Assembly (NCBI GenBank): GCA_029379225.1
Contig: JAQYWR010000003.1
Coordinates: 124,001-188,000, forward strand
Direction of reading: 5' to 3'
Source: Nostoc sp. S4
Lineage (GTDB): Bacteria > Cyanobacteriota > Cyanobacteriia > Cyanobacteriales > Nostocaceae
Length of the DNA stretch: 64,000 nucleotides
The position numbers were made by a program, and so were the translations under genes. The notes under the pieces were generated by a model. The model saw nothing but the letters and a program-made list of their open reading frames with translations. It did no database searches and had not been told where the DNA came from. Below are positions 1 through 9,078 of this stretch, one piece after another (within the stretch, counting starts at the first letter, position 1; each line of letters starts with the position of its first letter).

Positions 1-95
1 AAGTGTGAGGTCAATTCCAGGAATTAGCAGACAAATTGATACAAACACGAGATCGACTTCCAAAAATTTACTTTTACCTGATACCTAGCCGTGAC

Positions 96-1238
96 ATGAC
101 TTTACAATCTTCTCGTTCTGACAAAATTCTGGTTGTTGATGACTCTCCTGATAATGTGTTTTTAATCAAAACTATTTTGGAGGAAGAAGGTTATACCATT
201 AGCACCGCAGAAAATGGTATTTCAGCATTAGCGCAATTGCAAGCATCTCCTTGTGACTTGGTGCTGTTGGATTTGATGATGCCAGGTATGGACGGATACG
301 AAGTTACTAAATATATTCGCGGTAAAATGAAGTTATCACAATATATTCCCATACTGCTAATCACTGCCCACGATACGCCCAACGTTGCCCAGGGATTGGA
401 TTTGGGTGCTGATGATTTTATCCGCAAACCTGTAACGGTAGACGAGTTACTAGCAAGAGTGCGATCGCTTTTGCGTTTGAAGCGTAGTATGGATGAACGC
501 GATGAAATAGCACGCCAGCGAGAAGATTTTGTCTCCCGCCTCACCCACGACTTACGTACTCCCTTAGTAGCTGCCGATCGCATGTTAATGCTATTCCAAC
601 AAGGCGCTTTAGGAGTATTATCAGCGCAAATGCAGGAAGTAATTGCGATCATGGCTCGCAGCAATATCAACCTGCTTTCTATGGTTAATACCTTATTAGA
701 AGTTTATCGCTTTGAAGCAGGTCGTAAGACTTTGGCACTGCAACCTGTTAATTTAGCACAGTTACTACAGGAGGTAGCTGGAGAATTGACACCTCTAGCT
801 CAAGAGAAAACACTGTCTATAAATCTGGAATTGAGTGAGGACTTAAACATAAATACAACACTCGGCGATCGTTTAGAATTACATCGTTTATTCACTAATC
901 TAATCGGCAATGCAATTAAATTTACCGAGTCTGGTTCAGTGACTATTCGTCTTACTTCTCAAACAAAATTTGACAAAAATAGCCAATATCAATTGTCTGG
1001 AAAATCTGATGCCAACTATATTAGTGTTGAGATAGCCGATACTGGCCCGGGTGTTTCTTATGAAGAACAAAGCACCATATTTGAAAGATTTCGCCAAGGC
1101 ACTCACAAGAGTTCTGGTACAGGCTTAGGACTCTACCTTGCTCGTCGAATAGTTGAAGCGCATCAAGGCGTTATTTTACTAAATTCCGAATTAGGTAAAG
1201 GTAGTAAATTTATTGTACTTTTACCCAAAAAAATATAA
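96..1238 (+). CDS. Hybrid response regulator-sensor histidine kinase
   Basis: A 380-aa cytoplasmic two-component protein with the receiver in front of the kinase. The receiver occupies about residues 10-125: the acidic pair lies in LVVDDS, the phospho-acceptor Asp is about residue 59 in LLDLMMPGMDG, and the conserved Lys is in RKPV. A HisKA dimerisation helix follows, with His about 151 in LTHDLRTPL. The ATPase domain has the N box (NLIGNAIKF), G1 (DTGPGV) and G2 (GTGLGLYLA). There is no membrane segment. I chose the ATG at 96 because the receiver begins just after it; an upstream in-frame TTG at 36 adds 20 unlikely residues. The receiver-HK order fits a kinase controlled by an upstream partner. 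The signal is unknown. Confidence 0.9.
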   Translation: MTLQSSRSDKILVVDDSPDNVFLIKTILEEEGYTISTAENGISALAQLQASPCDLVLLDLMMPGMDGYEVTKYIRGKMKLSQYIPILLITAHDTPNVAQGLDLGADDFIRKPVTVDELLARVRSLLRLKRSMDERDEIARQREDFVSRLTHDLRTPLVAADRMLMLFQQGALGVLSAQMQEVIAIMARSNINLLSMVNTLLEVYRFEAGRKTLALQPVNLAQLLQEVAGELTPLAQEKTLSINLELSEDLNINTTLGDRLELHRLFTNLIGNAIKFTESGSVTIRLTSQTKFDKNSQYQLSGKSDANYISVEIADTGPGVSYEEQSTIFERFRQGTHKSSGTGLGLYLARRIVEAHQGVILLNSELGKGSKFIVLLPKKI

Positions 1239-1388
1239 TAAATCTAATAATTAAAAATTATCAATCCATCAGTATTTGAAATTCTCCACAAGACAAGCTT
1301 TTTGTAAGGTAGCAAAGCTGTAGGGTGTTACCACAAATATACTGAGGCAGCGCTAGGATTAAAGAAGTAGTTGTTTATAGCACAAAAA

Positions 1389-2771
1389 ATGATTACCACT
1401 GAATTATCTAACGTTGGTGATACAATCCAGAATCAGCGTAAATTTTTTCAAACTGGCAAAACTAAAGATGTAAATTTTCGGCTTGAGCAACTCCAAACAC
1501 TCAAGCAAGCAATTATTGAACATAAACAAGAAATAATCCAGGCCTTAGAAGCAGATTTACATAAACCAGAAGTCGAGACTTATCTAACAGAAATCAGCGT
1601 CATTAAAGAAATTGATTATGCTATAAAACATCTCAAAACCTGGACTAAGCCTAAAAAAGCACCCGTTTCCTTCGATTTTTTTTCCTACTCAGCTAGCATT
1701 TATCCAGAACCACTAGGAGTTGTGTTAATTATCGGCCCTTGGAACTATCCATTTCACTTAATGATTTTTCCGTTAATAGGTGCGATCGCCGCCGGAAATT
1801 GTGCAATTATTAAACCGTCAGAAATTGCCTCCCATACTTCTGGTATTGTCTCTAAAATTATTACCAAATATTTTCAACCAGCTTATATTGCAGTAGTCGA
1901 GGGAGGCATAGAAGCGAGTGGAAAACTACTAGCAGAAAAATTTGACCATATCTTTTTTACTGGTGGCACAGCCGTGGGCAAAATTGTTATGGCAGCAGCG
2001 GCAAAATATCTGACACCAGTTACTTTAGAATTGGGTGGAAAAAGTCCTTGTATAATTGATACCGATATTAATCTCGAACACACTGCTAGACGAATTACTT
2101 GGGGCAAATTTATTAATGCTGGACAAACTTGTATTGCTCCTGACTATCTTTTAGTTGATAAAAAAATCAAAAAAGATTTAATAGATGGGCTGAAAAAATG
2201 CTTAAGGGAATTTTATGGCGAAAATCCGGCAAATAGTCCTGATTATGCCAGAATTATTAATCAAAAACACTTTGATAGATTAGTTAAGTTTCTTGAAGAT
2301 GGTGAAGTGATTATTGGCGGAGAAACTAAATCTTCAGAGCGTTATATTGCCCCCACAATAATTAATAATGTCTCATTAGAAGATTCTGTAATGCAAGAAG
2401 AAATTTTTGGCCCCATTCTGCCCATAATAGAATACAGTGATATTGCAGAAGCGATCGCCTTGATTAACTCTAAATCAAAACCCTTAGCGTTATACTTTTT
2501 TTCTCAAAATAAAAACCTGCAAAAGCGAGTTTTAGAGGAAACTTCATCAGGTGGAGTCTGTATCAACGATACAATGATGCAGTTTGGAGTCTCATCTTTA
2601 CCATTTGGTGGAGTAGGAGATAGCGGTATTGGCAATTATCACGGCAAAGCTAGTTTTGACACTTTTTCTCATCACAAAAGCGTATTGCAAAACTCCTTTT
2701 GGCTGGATTTAAAATGGCGGTATGCTCCTTATGAAAGTAAATTGCCGTTAATCAAGAAACTTTTGGGTTAA
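1389..2771 (+). CDS. Aldehyde dehydrogenase (ALDH3-like)
   Basis: A 460-aa NAD(P)+-dependent aldehyde dehydrogenase that oxidises an aldehyde to its carboxylic acid. The catalytic Glu is in TLELGGKSP (about residue 214) and the catalytic Cys in NAGQTCIAPDY (about 248). The cofactor segment contains GPWNYPF and FTGGTAVGK. Length and motifs fit the class 3 (fatty/aromatic aldehyde) branch, which in cyanobacteria is linked to long-chain aldehyde detoxification; that substrate is inferred from the family. The start is ATG 1389; an in-frame TTG at 1371 is less likely. It is convergent with the sulfite-oxidase-like gene across an AT-rich hairpin. Confidence 0.9.
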   Translation: MITTELSNVGDTIQNQRKFFQTGKTKDVNFRLEQLQTLKQAIIEHKQEIIQALEADLHKPEVETYLTEISVIKEIDYAIKHLKTWTKPKKAPVSFDFFSYSASIYPEPLGVVLIIGPWNYPFHLMIFPLIGAIAAGNCAIIKPSEIASHTSGIVSKIITKYFQPAYIAVVEGGIEASGKLLAEKFDHIFFTGGTAVGKIVMAAAAKYLTPVTLELGGKSPCIIDTDINLEHTARRITWGKFINAGQTCIAPDYLLVDKKIKKDLIDGLKKCLREFYGENPANSPDYARIINQKHFDRLVKFLEDGEVIIGGETKSSERYIAPTIINNVSLEDSVMQEEIFGPILPIIEYSDIAEAIALINSKSKPLALYFFSQNKNLQKRVLEETSSGGVCINDTMMQFGVSSLPFGGVGDSGIGNYHGKASFDTFSHHKSVLQNSFWLDLKWRYAPYESKLPLIKKLLG

Positions 2772-2798
2772 TAAACTATTTATTAACTTATAAAGCTG

Positions 2799-2852
2799 CA
2801 AATTTTAGATTTTAGATTTTTCCTTCAATCCAAAATCTAAAATCCAAAATTG
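2799..2852. terminator. AT-rich hairpin between convergent genes
   Basis: An imperfect inverted repeat of about 20 bp per arm (AAATTTTAGATTTTAGATTT against AAATCTAAAATCCAAAATT) with a short loop. It lies between the stop of the aldehyde dehydrogenase and the stop of the convergent sulfite-oxidase-like gene. T-runs on both strands suit a bidirectional terminator. Confidence 0.5.
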
Positions 2853-2867
2853 AATGGTTCTTAACTA

Positions 2868-3473
2868 TTAAAATCCAAACGCACTGCTGTAACGTTCTTC
2901 AGTCCAAGGTTCACCACGGCGGTGGTAGCCATTGCGTTCCCAAAAACCAAGTTCTTCACTAGCTAAAAACTCTAAACCATTAATCCACTTAGCACTTTTC
3001 CAAGCGTAGAGGTGAGGAACAACTAACCGCATTGGCCCACCGTGTTCAACTGCAAGATCTTCACCAAAAACTTTAAAGGCAAAGAAGTTTTCTTCTCGCA
3101 TAAAGTCTTCCAGAGAAATATTAGTAGTGTAGCCGCCATAGCAATGTTCCATAATGTGGGCTACTTTGGCGTCTAGCTCAATCAACTCCATGAAATCTAT
3201 AACTTTAATACCAGTCCATTTAACATCGAGTTTAGACCAGCGCGTTACGCAGTGGAAGTCGGCTGTGAACTCGTGTTGAGGTAGTGCCATAAAGTCTGAC
3301 CAACTAAAGCTAGCAGGTTTTGCTAAACCCCAAACCCGAAACTCCCATTCTTCAGTGTTAACTTGGGGAGTTGCACCGTAAGTTAATACTGGGAAACCCT
3401 TGGCTAAATGTTGACCTGGAGGAACACGTTCCTCGTCTGCTTTTCCTGGTTTGTGAAAAAATTTTCCTAACAT
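2868..3473 (-). CDS. Sulfite oxidase-like molybdopterin oxidoreductase
   Basis: A 201-aa protein of the oxidoreductase molybdopterin-binding family (sulfite oxidase / YedY-MsrP fold). The pterin-contact region is recognisable: a Cys in DFHCVTRWS that would ligate molybdenum, and GGPMRLVVPHLYAWKSAKW, the conserved cofactor-binding segment. There is no Tat or other signal peptide and no heme domain, so it looks like a small cytoplasmic stand-alone version. The substrate cannot be inferred. The start is an ATG at 3473, just after the upstream intergenic stretch. Confidence 0.85.
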   Translation of the reverse strand: MLGKFFHKPGKADEERVPPGQHLAKGFPVLTYGATPQVNTEEWEFRVWGLAKPASFSWSDFMALPQHEFTADFHCVTRWSKLDVKWTGIKVIDFMELIELDAKVAHIMEHCYGGYTTNISLEDFMREENFFAFKVFGEDLAVEHGGPMRLVVPHLYAWKSAKWINGLEFLASEELGFWERNGYHRRGEPWTEERYSSAFGF

Positions 3474-3931
3474 AGTGGGAGAAAAATAAGTTTTCTCAAG
3501 ATATTTAGAAACTTTTGTGCTAAGTTGCCAACACCGCCAGATACTTTACCCCTGATTACGATTAGGCTAAACACATTGAAATTCCGTAATTACTTTATCT
3601 GGTTGTCCTTTGTTATTTGTTCTTTGTTGTCTGCAAATAACCAATAACCAATGACTAATGATTAATCGGGGTCTTAACCAGATAATGTCCAACTTGGAAA
3701 CACATTAGTTTGCTAAATCATTACCCATAAATGATAGGTAATGGGTAATGGATGTTCCCAATTACTCACTACCAATTTTTCTGGAGCTAATGAGCTTGTG
3801 TAGAGTATCTATAATTCACCAGCCAATCAGGAAAGCTAAGAAAAAGCATTTATTCATTAGTAAGAAGTTTGAGCGGTGACTTTTGCCAATCAAATCTGTC
3901 GGTGCTGTTCATGCCTTTCCTGATTGGAAAA
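3474..3931. other. Intergenic stretch with degenerate heptamer repeats
   Basis: No gene seen in about 460 bp. It holds short degenerate repeats (AATAACCAATAACCAATGAC near 3636) and a local repeat around 3727-3760 (ATGATAGGTAATGGGTAATGG), typical of Nostocales intergenic DNA. It carries the promoter of the sulfite-oxidase-like gene and the 3' end of the rpmF transcript. Confidence 0.5.
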
Positions 3932-4105
3932 TTATGATTCTTCTTCCTCTTCTTCCGCAGTTGGATAGACAAATGTAGAACGTCCGGTCAAAATAGACTT
4001 GCCCAGAGACAGAGCTTTCTGAGCTTCGATGGCGGCTTTATGCCTCCAAGTAGCTCGGCGTTTATCTCGTTTTGATTTGGAAGTTTTCTTCTTAGGAACA
4101 GCCAT
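3932..4105 (-). CDS. rpmF: 50S ribosomal protein L32
   Basis: A 57-aa basic large-subunit ribosomal protein starting [17 protein letters not shown], the canonical L32 N-terminus. The C-terminus is an acidic Glu run typical of cyanobacterial L32. There are no Cys pairs, so this is the zinc-free form. I placed the start at ATG 4105 because L32 begins with MAVPKKK; the open frame reaches nine codons further upstream (4132) without a family match. Confidence 0.95.
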   Translation of the reverse strand: MAVPKKKTSKSKRDKRRATWRHKAAIEAQKALSLGKSILTGRSTFVYPTAEEEEEES

Positions 4106-4334
4106 GTCAGCAGATATCGTGATTTTTGACAACCTTTTTATTTTAGGCCATTCACTGACGCCAAAGATGCCAATTTAGCCAAGAATTAAGTAAGTTGGAG
4201 TTGAAACTAGGGTGCATGGTGCATTGGGAGTCTGGCAGGGCTGGGAAGCTTTTTTCTAATCTCCCCATACTGCCCGATCTTTCCCAATCCCCTGACTCTA
4301 GAACCAAGCTGCTAAAACTAGATTGGAGCGATCG

Positions 4335-4781
4335 CTATTTTTCAAACAACAGTAGCGAGCGCGCAGTTTTGAAGTAAGTTGCCCAATTTTGAGCATCTGG
4401 GCGGTTGCGCCATTCTGGACGACTAACTTCTAATGTCAGAACTGGTGCGATCGCTCCATAACTTTGTACGGATACAATAATTGAAACATCTGTAACCAAA
4501 ATATCTTGGTCAAAGCTCCGCTGAGCGGCTGCCCTAGCCGCCGCTTCTGCTCTTCGCAGAATGGTTTCGTAGTTTTCTTCTGGCAGACGATCGATTGCTA
4601 GGTCAACTCTGGCGGTGTAAGCTCGTACAACTTGAGGTGCGATCGCTTCTGTCAAAAACCACGCAGGAACGGTAGATATGAGCAAAACTACTAAAGGAAC
4701 TATCCGGATTCTTCTGGCAATTTGGCTAATAACTGAAAAGGAAGCGATCGATGATGGTATGTGAGCAGAAATCTGACTCAT
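4335..4781 (-). CDS. Membrane-anchored DUF of cyanobacterial type
   Basis: A 148-aa protein of unknown function. One membrane segment lies about residues 28-45 (RIVPLVVLLISTVPAWFL), followed by an extracytoplasmic Ala/Arg-rich helix and a mixed alpha/beta domain ending SLLLFEK. ATG 4781 is preceded by AGGAG at good spacing, which favours it over a TTG at 4805. It is transcribed divergently from the orthocaspase gene and lies next to rpmF. I do not recognise a family and infer no function. Confidence 0.7.
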   Translation of the reverse strand: MSQISAHIPSSIASFSVISQIARRIRIVPLVVLLISTVPAWFLTEAIAPQVVRAYTARVDLAIDRLPEENYETILRRAEAAARAAAQRSFDQDILVTDVSIIVSVQSYGAIAPVLTLEVSRPEWRNRPDAQNWATYFKTARSLLLFEK

Positions 4782-4981
4782 GACCTTGTAGCTCCTGACT
4801 AACAATTTGTAAATTAAAATTAGGTGAAAGTATTTTCCGGTCAGCTAACGTAATAAAAATTACATTTTATCCTAAGATTCTTATAGAATCACCTAAACTA
4901 GAAAACATCACGTTAGCTTTGTTTTTTGAGCAAAGCCAACTGCAATTTTTAACCAGCAAACAATAACCGACAAAGAGCGGG

Positions 4982-6868
4982 ATGGCAAATTACTGGGCGA
5001 TCGCTATCGGCATCAATCAATATCAGTTATTTCAACCTTTAAGTTGTGCCCAAGCAGATGCTCAGGCACTAAAGGATATCTTGGTGACAGAAGCAGGTTT
5101 TGTCCCCGGACACTGCTTCGTGATGACAGATACTTCACCGCCAATCAAAGATAGATCCACCTATCCGATTAAAGAGAATATTCTGCTGCTCCTTGAGGAT
5201 TTAGCTGCAACATGTTGGCAACCCCAAGACTATCTATGGTTATTTTTTAGCGGTTATGGGGTCAACTACAAAGGCAAAGATTACTTAATGCCAGCCGAGG
5301 GTAACCCCGAACTCGTTCCAGAGACAGGCATAGAATTGCGATCGCTAATGCAAAGTCTGCAACTAGCTGAAATGAATGTATTGCTTCTGCTTGATATTAA
5401 CCGTGCTTTTGGTACCCAAGCAGATGCTCCTGTTGGGGAAGAAACCATAGAATTAACCCAAGAACTAGAACTTGCTACTATTTTTTCTTGTCAGCCAGAG
5501 CAGTTTTCCCATGAAAGTAGCGAACTCGGTCACGGATTCTTTACAGCAGCTTTGTTAGAAGCATTGCGTTCTGGTAATGGTAACAACTTGGCAGATTTAG
5601 AAAGCTACCTAAGCCTGGTAGTGCCCAAACTATGTCAGCACCACTGGCGTCCCATCCAAAACCCTGCCATTATCATCCCATCAAAACCGCAAATAATTTT
5701 GCCAAAATTTGCCCTAGAAAACGATTTTCAAGCAGAAGCGCTGATTTATCCAGAAGAATCCTTTGCTGTTGCCCTTGCAGCTCCTCCCCTCGACGATTCC
5801 TCTATAAATCGGGTCAGATGGGGAGAAACAACTATTAATTCCAAAGTTCCCAAGTCTAATGAAAAAGAAATTCAACAGTCGTCGGCTGCTTTTTTAGTTT
5901 CCCAGCCGCAACCACAGACAAATCCTTTGGTAGAAACTTCTTTAGGAGCGAACACCAAGGAAAGATTTATCCCTGATTCCTCCCAAGCCTACGTCTCTCG
6001 ATTGCCACAGAATCAGCCAAACACTTCTTTGTGGAAGCAGTTTATCTTGTGGGGTGGAGGTAGCTTGCTAGTAGCAGGTTTAATTGCAGTAGTTTTTCTG
6101 CGTAATCAAGAAACTTTTAGAATTAAGGAAATTTCAAGCAGATCGCCCAATGCTACTGTTAATAGTTCTAAGGCGATCGAGAATTTACCAAATGACCCCT
6201 CGGTAATTAAAACCGCTCTCCCAGTTAGACAAAAAAATCAATCTAGCGCCCAGACAGCCTCAAGTTCCGAGTCGCAAAAGCGCAATCAAGCAGTATTGGA
6301 CTTGGCGAAAATGTCGCTCCAAGAAACTCAGGCTAGCGATTTGAGCTTAGCAATTGCCACAGCTAGGAGAATTAAACTTGGTGAACCACTGTATGAGCAA
6401 GCTCAGGAAAATATTAAGATTTGGAGTCAGATGATTTTAGATTTAGCAGAGGGTCGTGCTAAGCAAAGACAGTATGCTAATGCTATTGCTGCGGCTCGAC
6501 TAATTACCAAAGACGAGCCACTTTATGCCAAAGCCCAAGCAGCGATTAATTTGTGGCGGTTAGAAGGCAAGCAATATGTGAGCAACAAAACTCTTTTAGA
6601 CGCAGCTAATGCCTTAATTAAGTCTGGACAAGCGTCTACATACAATCGGGCGATCGAAGTTGCCAAGAAAGTACCAGCAGGTCAACCAGGTTTTGATACT
6701 GCCCAAAAATCGATCGATAACTGGAGTGAGAAAATTTTAGACTTGGCCAAGCGTCGCGCCGCCGAAGGAGAACTCAGTACTGCAATTGAAACTGCTACTT
6801 TAGTACCAGAGGAGACAGCTTCTTACGAAGATGCTCAGGATGCCATCCAAAAATGGCAAAAAAAATAA
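4982..6868 (+). CDS. Orthocaspase-like protein with YN pseudo-active site
   Basis: A 628-aa protein. Residues 1-230 are a caspase/peptidase C14 p20-like domain opening with the typical WAIAIGINQYQ. The position of the catalytic His in SGHG is Tyr92 (FFSGYGVNY), and the Cys of the DCCHSG motif is replaced by Asn140 (LLLLDINRAFG). Both catalytic residues are therefore absent, as in the YN class of cyanobacterial orthocaspases. A membrane helix sits about residues 350-375, then a low-complexity linker. The C-terminal 200 residues hold at least three degenerate helical repeats (ILDLAEGRAKQRQ, ILDLAKRRAAEGE), TPR-like. It probably acts as a membrane-tethered scaffold or regulator rather than a protease; that is inference. 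Confidence 0.85.
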   Translation: MANYWAIAIGINQYQLFQPLSCAQADAQALKDILVTEAGFVPGHCFVMTDTSPPIKDRSTYPIKENILLLLEDLAATCWQPQDYLWLFFSGYGVNYKGKDYLMPAEGNPELVPETGIELRSLMQSLQLAEMNVLLLLDINRAFGTQADAPVGEETIELTQELELATIFSCQPEQFSHESSELGHGFFTAALLEALRSGNGNNLADLESYLSLVVPKLCQHHWRPIQNPAIIIPSKPQIILPKFALENDFQAEALIYPEESFAVALAAPPLDDSSINRVRWGETTINSKVPKSNEKEIQQSSAAFLVSQPQPQTNPLVETSLGANTKERFIPDSSQAYVSRLPQNQPNTSLWKQFILWGGGSLLVAGLIAVVFLRNQETFRIKEISSRSPNATVNSSKAIENLPNDPSVIKTALPVRQKNQSSAQTASSSESQKRNQAVLDLAKMSLQETQASDLSLAIATARRIKLGEPLYEQAQENIKIWSQMILDLAEGRAKQRQYANAIAAARLITKDEPLYAKAQAAINLWRLEGKQYVSNKTLLDAANALIKSGQASTYNRAIEVAKKVPAGQPGFDTAQKSIDNWSEKILDLAKRRAAEGELSTAIETATLVPEETASYEDAQDAIQKWQKK

Positions 6869-6895
6869 TAAAAAAATAGTAAAAAAATAGCTAGT

Positions 6896-6956
6896 AGTTA
6901 TGAGTTAGGAGTTATATTTTTAGTTCTAGACTCGTAACTCCTGACCCCTAACTTTT
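6896..6956. terminator. Inverted repeat between convergent genes
   Basis: GAGTTAGGAGTTA (from 6902) pairs imperfectly with TAACTCCTGACCCCTAACTT (from 6935), ending in TTTT. It sits between the stops of the orthocaspase-like gene and the convergent 125-aa gene and could stop both transcripts. Confidence 0.45.
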
Positions 6957-6972
6957 CCCTCAGCAGTCTGTA

Positions 6973-7350
6973 TTAGCAGTACTGCGATACATCTTCGCCA
7001 CATTCGTCAGCAAGATAGCACAGCGCTCGAAAGCGTAAACCAACCACTTCTTCATATAAGGGGTTGAGCTTACACATTGGCGGAATGTGAAACAGGGTTT
7101 TGCCAAATAATTTGACATCTCGTTCAAAGGGACACTGAGATGGAATTAGCTTGCACAAGCGGTGAGCTAGTTGGCGATCGCGAACTTGAATGTTTTCTAT
7201 CCGCTGCCGTAGGGGTTGGAGAATATCCCAGTAATGCCTAGAAGCAGAAGGGTTTAGCTGGGTTAGTTTCTGGTCACTAGTCTCTGGTTGATTGATTGAG
7301 ACCCAGCTTACCAGAAAAATCTTTTTTGTGGTATTATCAAATACCTTCAT
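6973..7350 (-). CDS. Mo-dependent nitrogenase C-terminal family protein
   Basis: A 125-aa protein whose last 75 residues match the cyanobacterial family named Mo-dependent nitrogenase, C-terminal (PF06967 by memory). Its hallmark segments are RDRQLAHRLCKLIP, CPFERDVKLFGKTLFHIPP and CKLNPLYEEVVGLRFRAL, ending with a conserved acidic, Cys-containing tail (DECGEDVSQYC). Despite the family name it is far too short to be a nitrogenase subunit, and no nif genes lie nearby. The function is unknown. Four cysteines in the conserved part could bind metal, which is inference. A 6-bp inverted repeat (TTCACC..GGTGAA) lies 28 bp upstream of the start. Confidence 0.8.
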   Translation of the reverse strand: MKVFDNTTKKIFLVSWVSINQPETSDQKLTQLNPSASRHYWDILQPLRQRIENIQVRDRQLAHRLCKLIPSQCPFERDVKLFGKTLFHIPPMCKLNPLYEEVVGLRFRALCYLADECGEDVSQYC

Positions 7351-7377
7351 GATTAATCCTCTGTATTATTGAGGCTG

Positions 7378-7395
7378 TTCACCTTTCTGGTGAAT
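7378..7395. promoter_or_regulatory. Short inverted repeat upstream of 125-aa gene
   Basis: TTCACC TTTCT GGTGAA, a perfect 6-bp dyad with a 5-base spacer, lies just upstream of the start codon of the Mo-nitrogenase C-terminal-family gene. It could be an operator or a 5'-leader hairpin. No regulator can be assigned. Confidence 0.3.
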
Positions 7396-7844
7396 GTATA
7401 CAACGTGGCAACGAACTTTCCGGAATATTCGCGTCCTGACTACGATATAATGTAATACTCGATTAGCCACTTAAGTCAGAACCTATATTTATTACTACGT
7501 TAAGTTAACCGCAATTTTCGCGGGATCGGTACTGTAGTAATCTAATCTTGTTTGTAACTTGACACAGTTTAAATTTTAATGAAGACATCCACCGTTGGGT
7601 AGGCTTTAGTGTAACATTTACAAAACTTAAAATAAAATCTTTTTCGAAGTATTTTTTGTAAGTATAAATAACAGTAATACTCTAGTGGGCAGTCTTTCGT
7701 CTGTGTGTTTTTGCGTCCTTGGGTTTTGTGTTCTGTTAATTGCTAGCTAAATGCAAAAGACACAGAGAGAAAAATTTTCCCTAGCCTTGAGTAGGAGGCT
7801 ACCAAAACAAAGTCTGCCTAACTAGAATAATCAGGTCAATATTA
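7396..7844. other. Intergenic region between divergent genes
   Basis: No gene seen in about 450 bp. It must carry the promoters of the 125-aa gene (minus) and the anion transporter (plus). A TTGACA occurs near 7559 in an AT-rich context, but no convincing -10 at standard spacing can be fixed by eye. Confidence 0.4.
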
Positions 7845-9041
7845 GTGATTTTTCGAGAATTTGCTACCTATAGCGTCTTAGGATTAACTTACCTGGGGTT
7901 AGCATTGGGTTACATTCCGGGTTTACGCATGAACCGCGCCACCATCGCTTTAGTTGGTTCTGCTTTTTTAATTGCTTTAAGTGTTCTGAATCTACAACAA
8001 GCATGGCAGGCTATTGATGCTAATACCATCGTGTTTCTATTAAGCATGATGGTAGTGAACGCTAACCTATCCTATGCAGGGTTTTTTCGGCGTTCGTTAT
8101 CTGTAATACTGAGTGTTACTCGCAGTCCTTTGGGCTTGTTGATTGCTTTAACTTTTGGCAGTGGGATTCTTTCAGCCTTTTTTCTCAATGACACCATAGC
8201 GCTGATTTTTACACCCTTAACCTTGAGCTTGACTCAAACTTTGGGTTTAAATCCGATACCTTATTTACTAGCGATCGCCGGTGCAACTAATATAGGCTCG
8301 GTAGCTACCTTGAGCGGTAATCCGCAAAACATCTTGATTGGCTCGTTTTCAGGCATTTCCTACCTAGATTTTCTACGTGTATTAGCACCAGTTGCCCTTG
8401 CAGGCTTGGTAGTTCAGGTAGGATTACTGTGGCTACTTTATCCAGATGTGCGCTCAGTCAAACCTTGCCAACTATTACCTACTACCAATCAACGTATTTT
8501 TAAACCATTATTTTATAAAACATTAGTGATTACAGCTGGGCTGCTGATTGCATTTACTGTCGGCTTACCCTTAGCTGAGTCTGCTTTAGTCGCTGCTAGC
8601 TTGTTGCTAATCACTCGGCGAGTTAAACCCCAGCGCATTTTACAAAAAGTCGATTGGAATCTGCTGGTAATGTTTTCTGGATTGTTTATCTTGACACGAG
8701 CCACCCAGAAGTTGAATTTACTTCACCCGTTTACCCACGCCGTTAACTCTGCTGCGAGTTTTTTGGGTGTAACTGTTGTTTTATCTAACTTAATTTCTAA
8801 TGTGCCTGCTGTACTCCTACTGCATCCCCTAATTCCTGAGGGTAATACCAAGTATTGGCTATTACTAGCAGCCGGAGCAACCTTGGCTGGTAATTTGACT
8901 GTTTTTGGTTCAGTCGCCAACTTGATTGTTGTAGAAGCCGCTACTGATTTAGGTTACAAGCTAACTTTCTGGGAACATCTCAAATTTGGAGTACCAGTCA
9001 CACTATGTACTCTACTCCTAGTGTACTTCTGGGTTCATTGA
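7845..9041 (+). CDS. Anion transporter, ArsB/NhaD (SLC13-like) superfamily
   Basis: A 398-aa polytopic inner-membrane protein with about 10-11 hydrophobic segments. It shows the two inverted halves typical of the ion-transporter superfamily: FFLNDTIALIFTPLTL and ATNIGSVATLSGNPQNILIG in the first half, SNLISNVPAVLLLHPLIP and AGNLTVFGSVANLIVVEAA in the second. The Asn-Pro and Ser/Asn motifs match substrate and Na+ sites of citrate/arsenite/sulfate-type carriers. The substrate is not readable from sequence; anion or dicarboxylate is the family default. It begins with GTG at 7845 (next ATG only at 7929, inside the first helical region). Confidence 0.8.
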   Translation: MIFREFATYSVLGLTYLGLALGYIPGLRMNRATIALVGSAFLIALSVLNLQQAWQAIDANTIVFLLSMMVVNANLSYAGFFRRSLSVILSVTRSPLGLLIALTFGSGILSAFFLNDTIALIFTPLTLSLTQTLGLNPIPYLLAIAGATNIGSVATLSGNPQNILIGSFSGISYLDFLRVLAPVALAGLVVQVGLLWLLYPDVRSVKPCQLLPTTNQRIFKPLFYKTLVITAGLLIAFTVGLPLAESALVAASLLLITRRVKPQRILQKVDWNLLVMFSGLFILTRATQKLNLLHPFTHAVNSAASFLGVTVVLSNLISNVPAVLLLHPLIPEGNTKYWLLLAAGATLAGNLTVFGSVANLIVVEAATDLGYKLTFWEHLKFGVPVTLCTLLLVYFWVH

Positions 9042-9078
9042 TGATGTATGGCTTAGTGTGTTGAAAAATTCCTATTCA

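Noticed and set aside
4195-4377. 60-codon plus-strand frame between rpmF and the 148-aa gene
   Set aside because: It overlaps the 3' end of the minus-strand gene, includes intergenic repeat-like DNA and has no recognisable features.
6973-7350. Reading the 125-aa protein as a nitrogenase subunit
   Set aside because: The family name comes from weak similarity; the protein is far too short, and no nif cluster is present.
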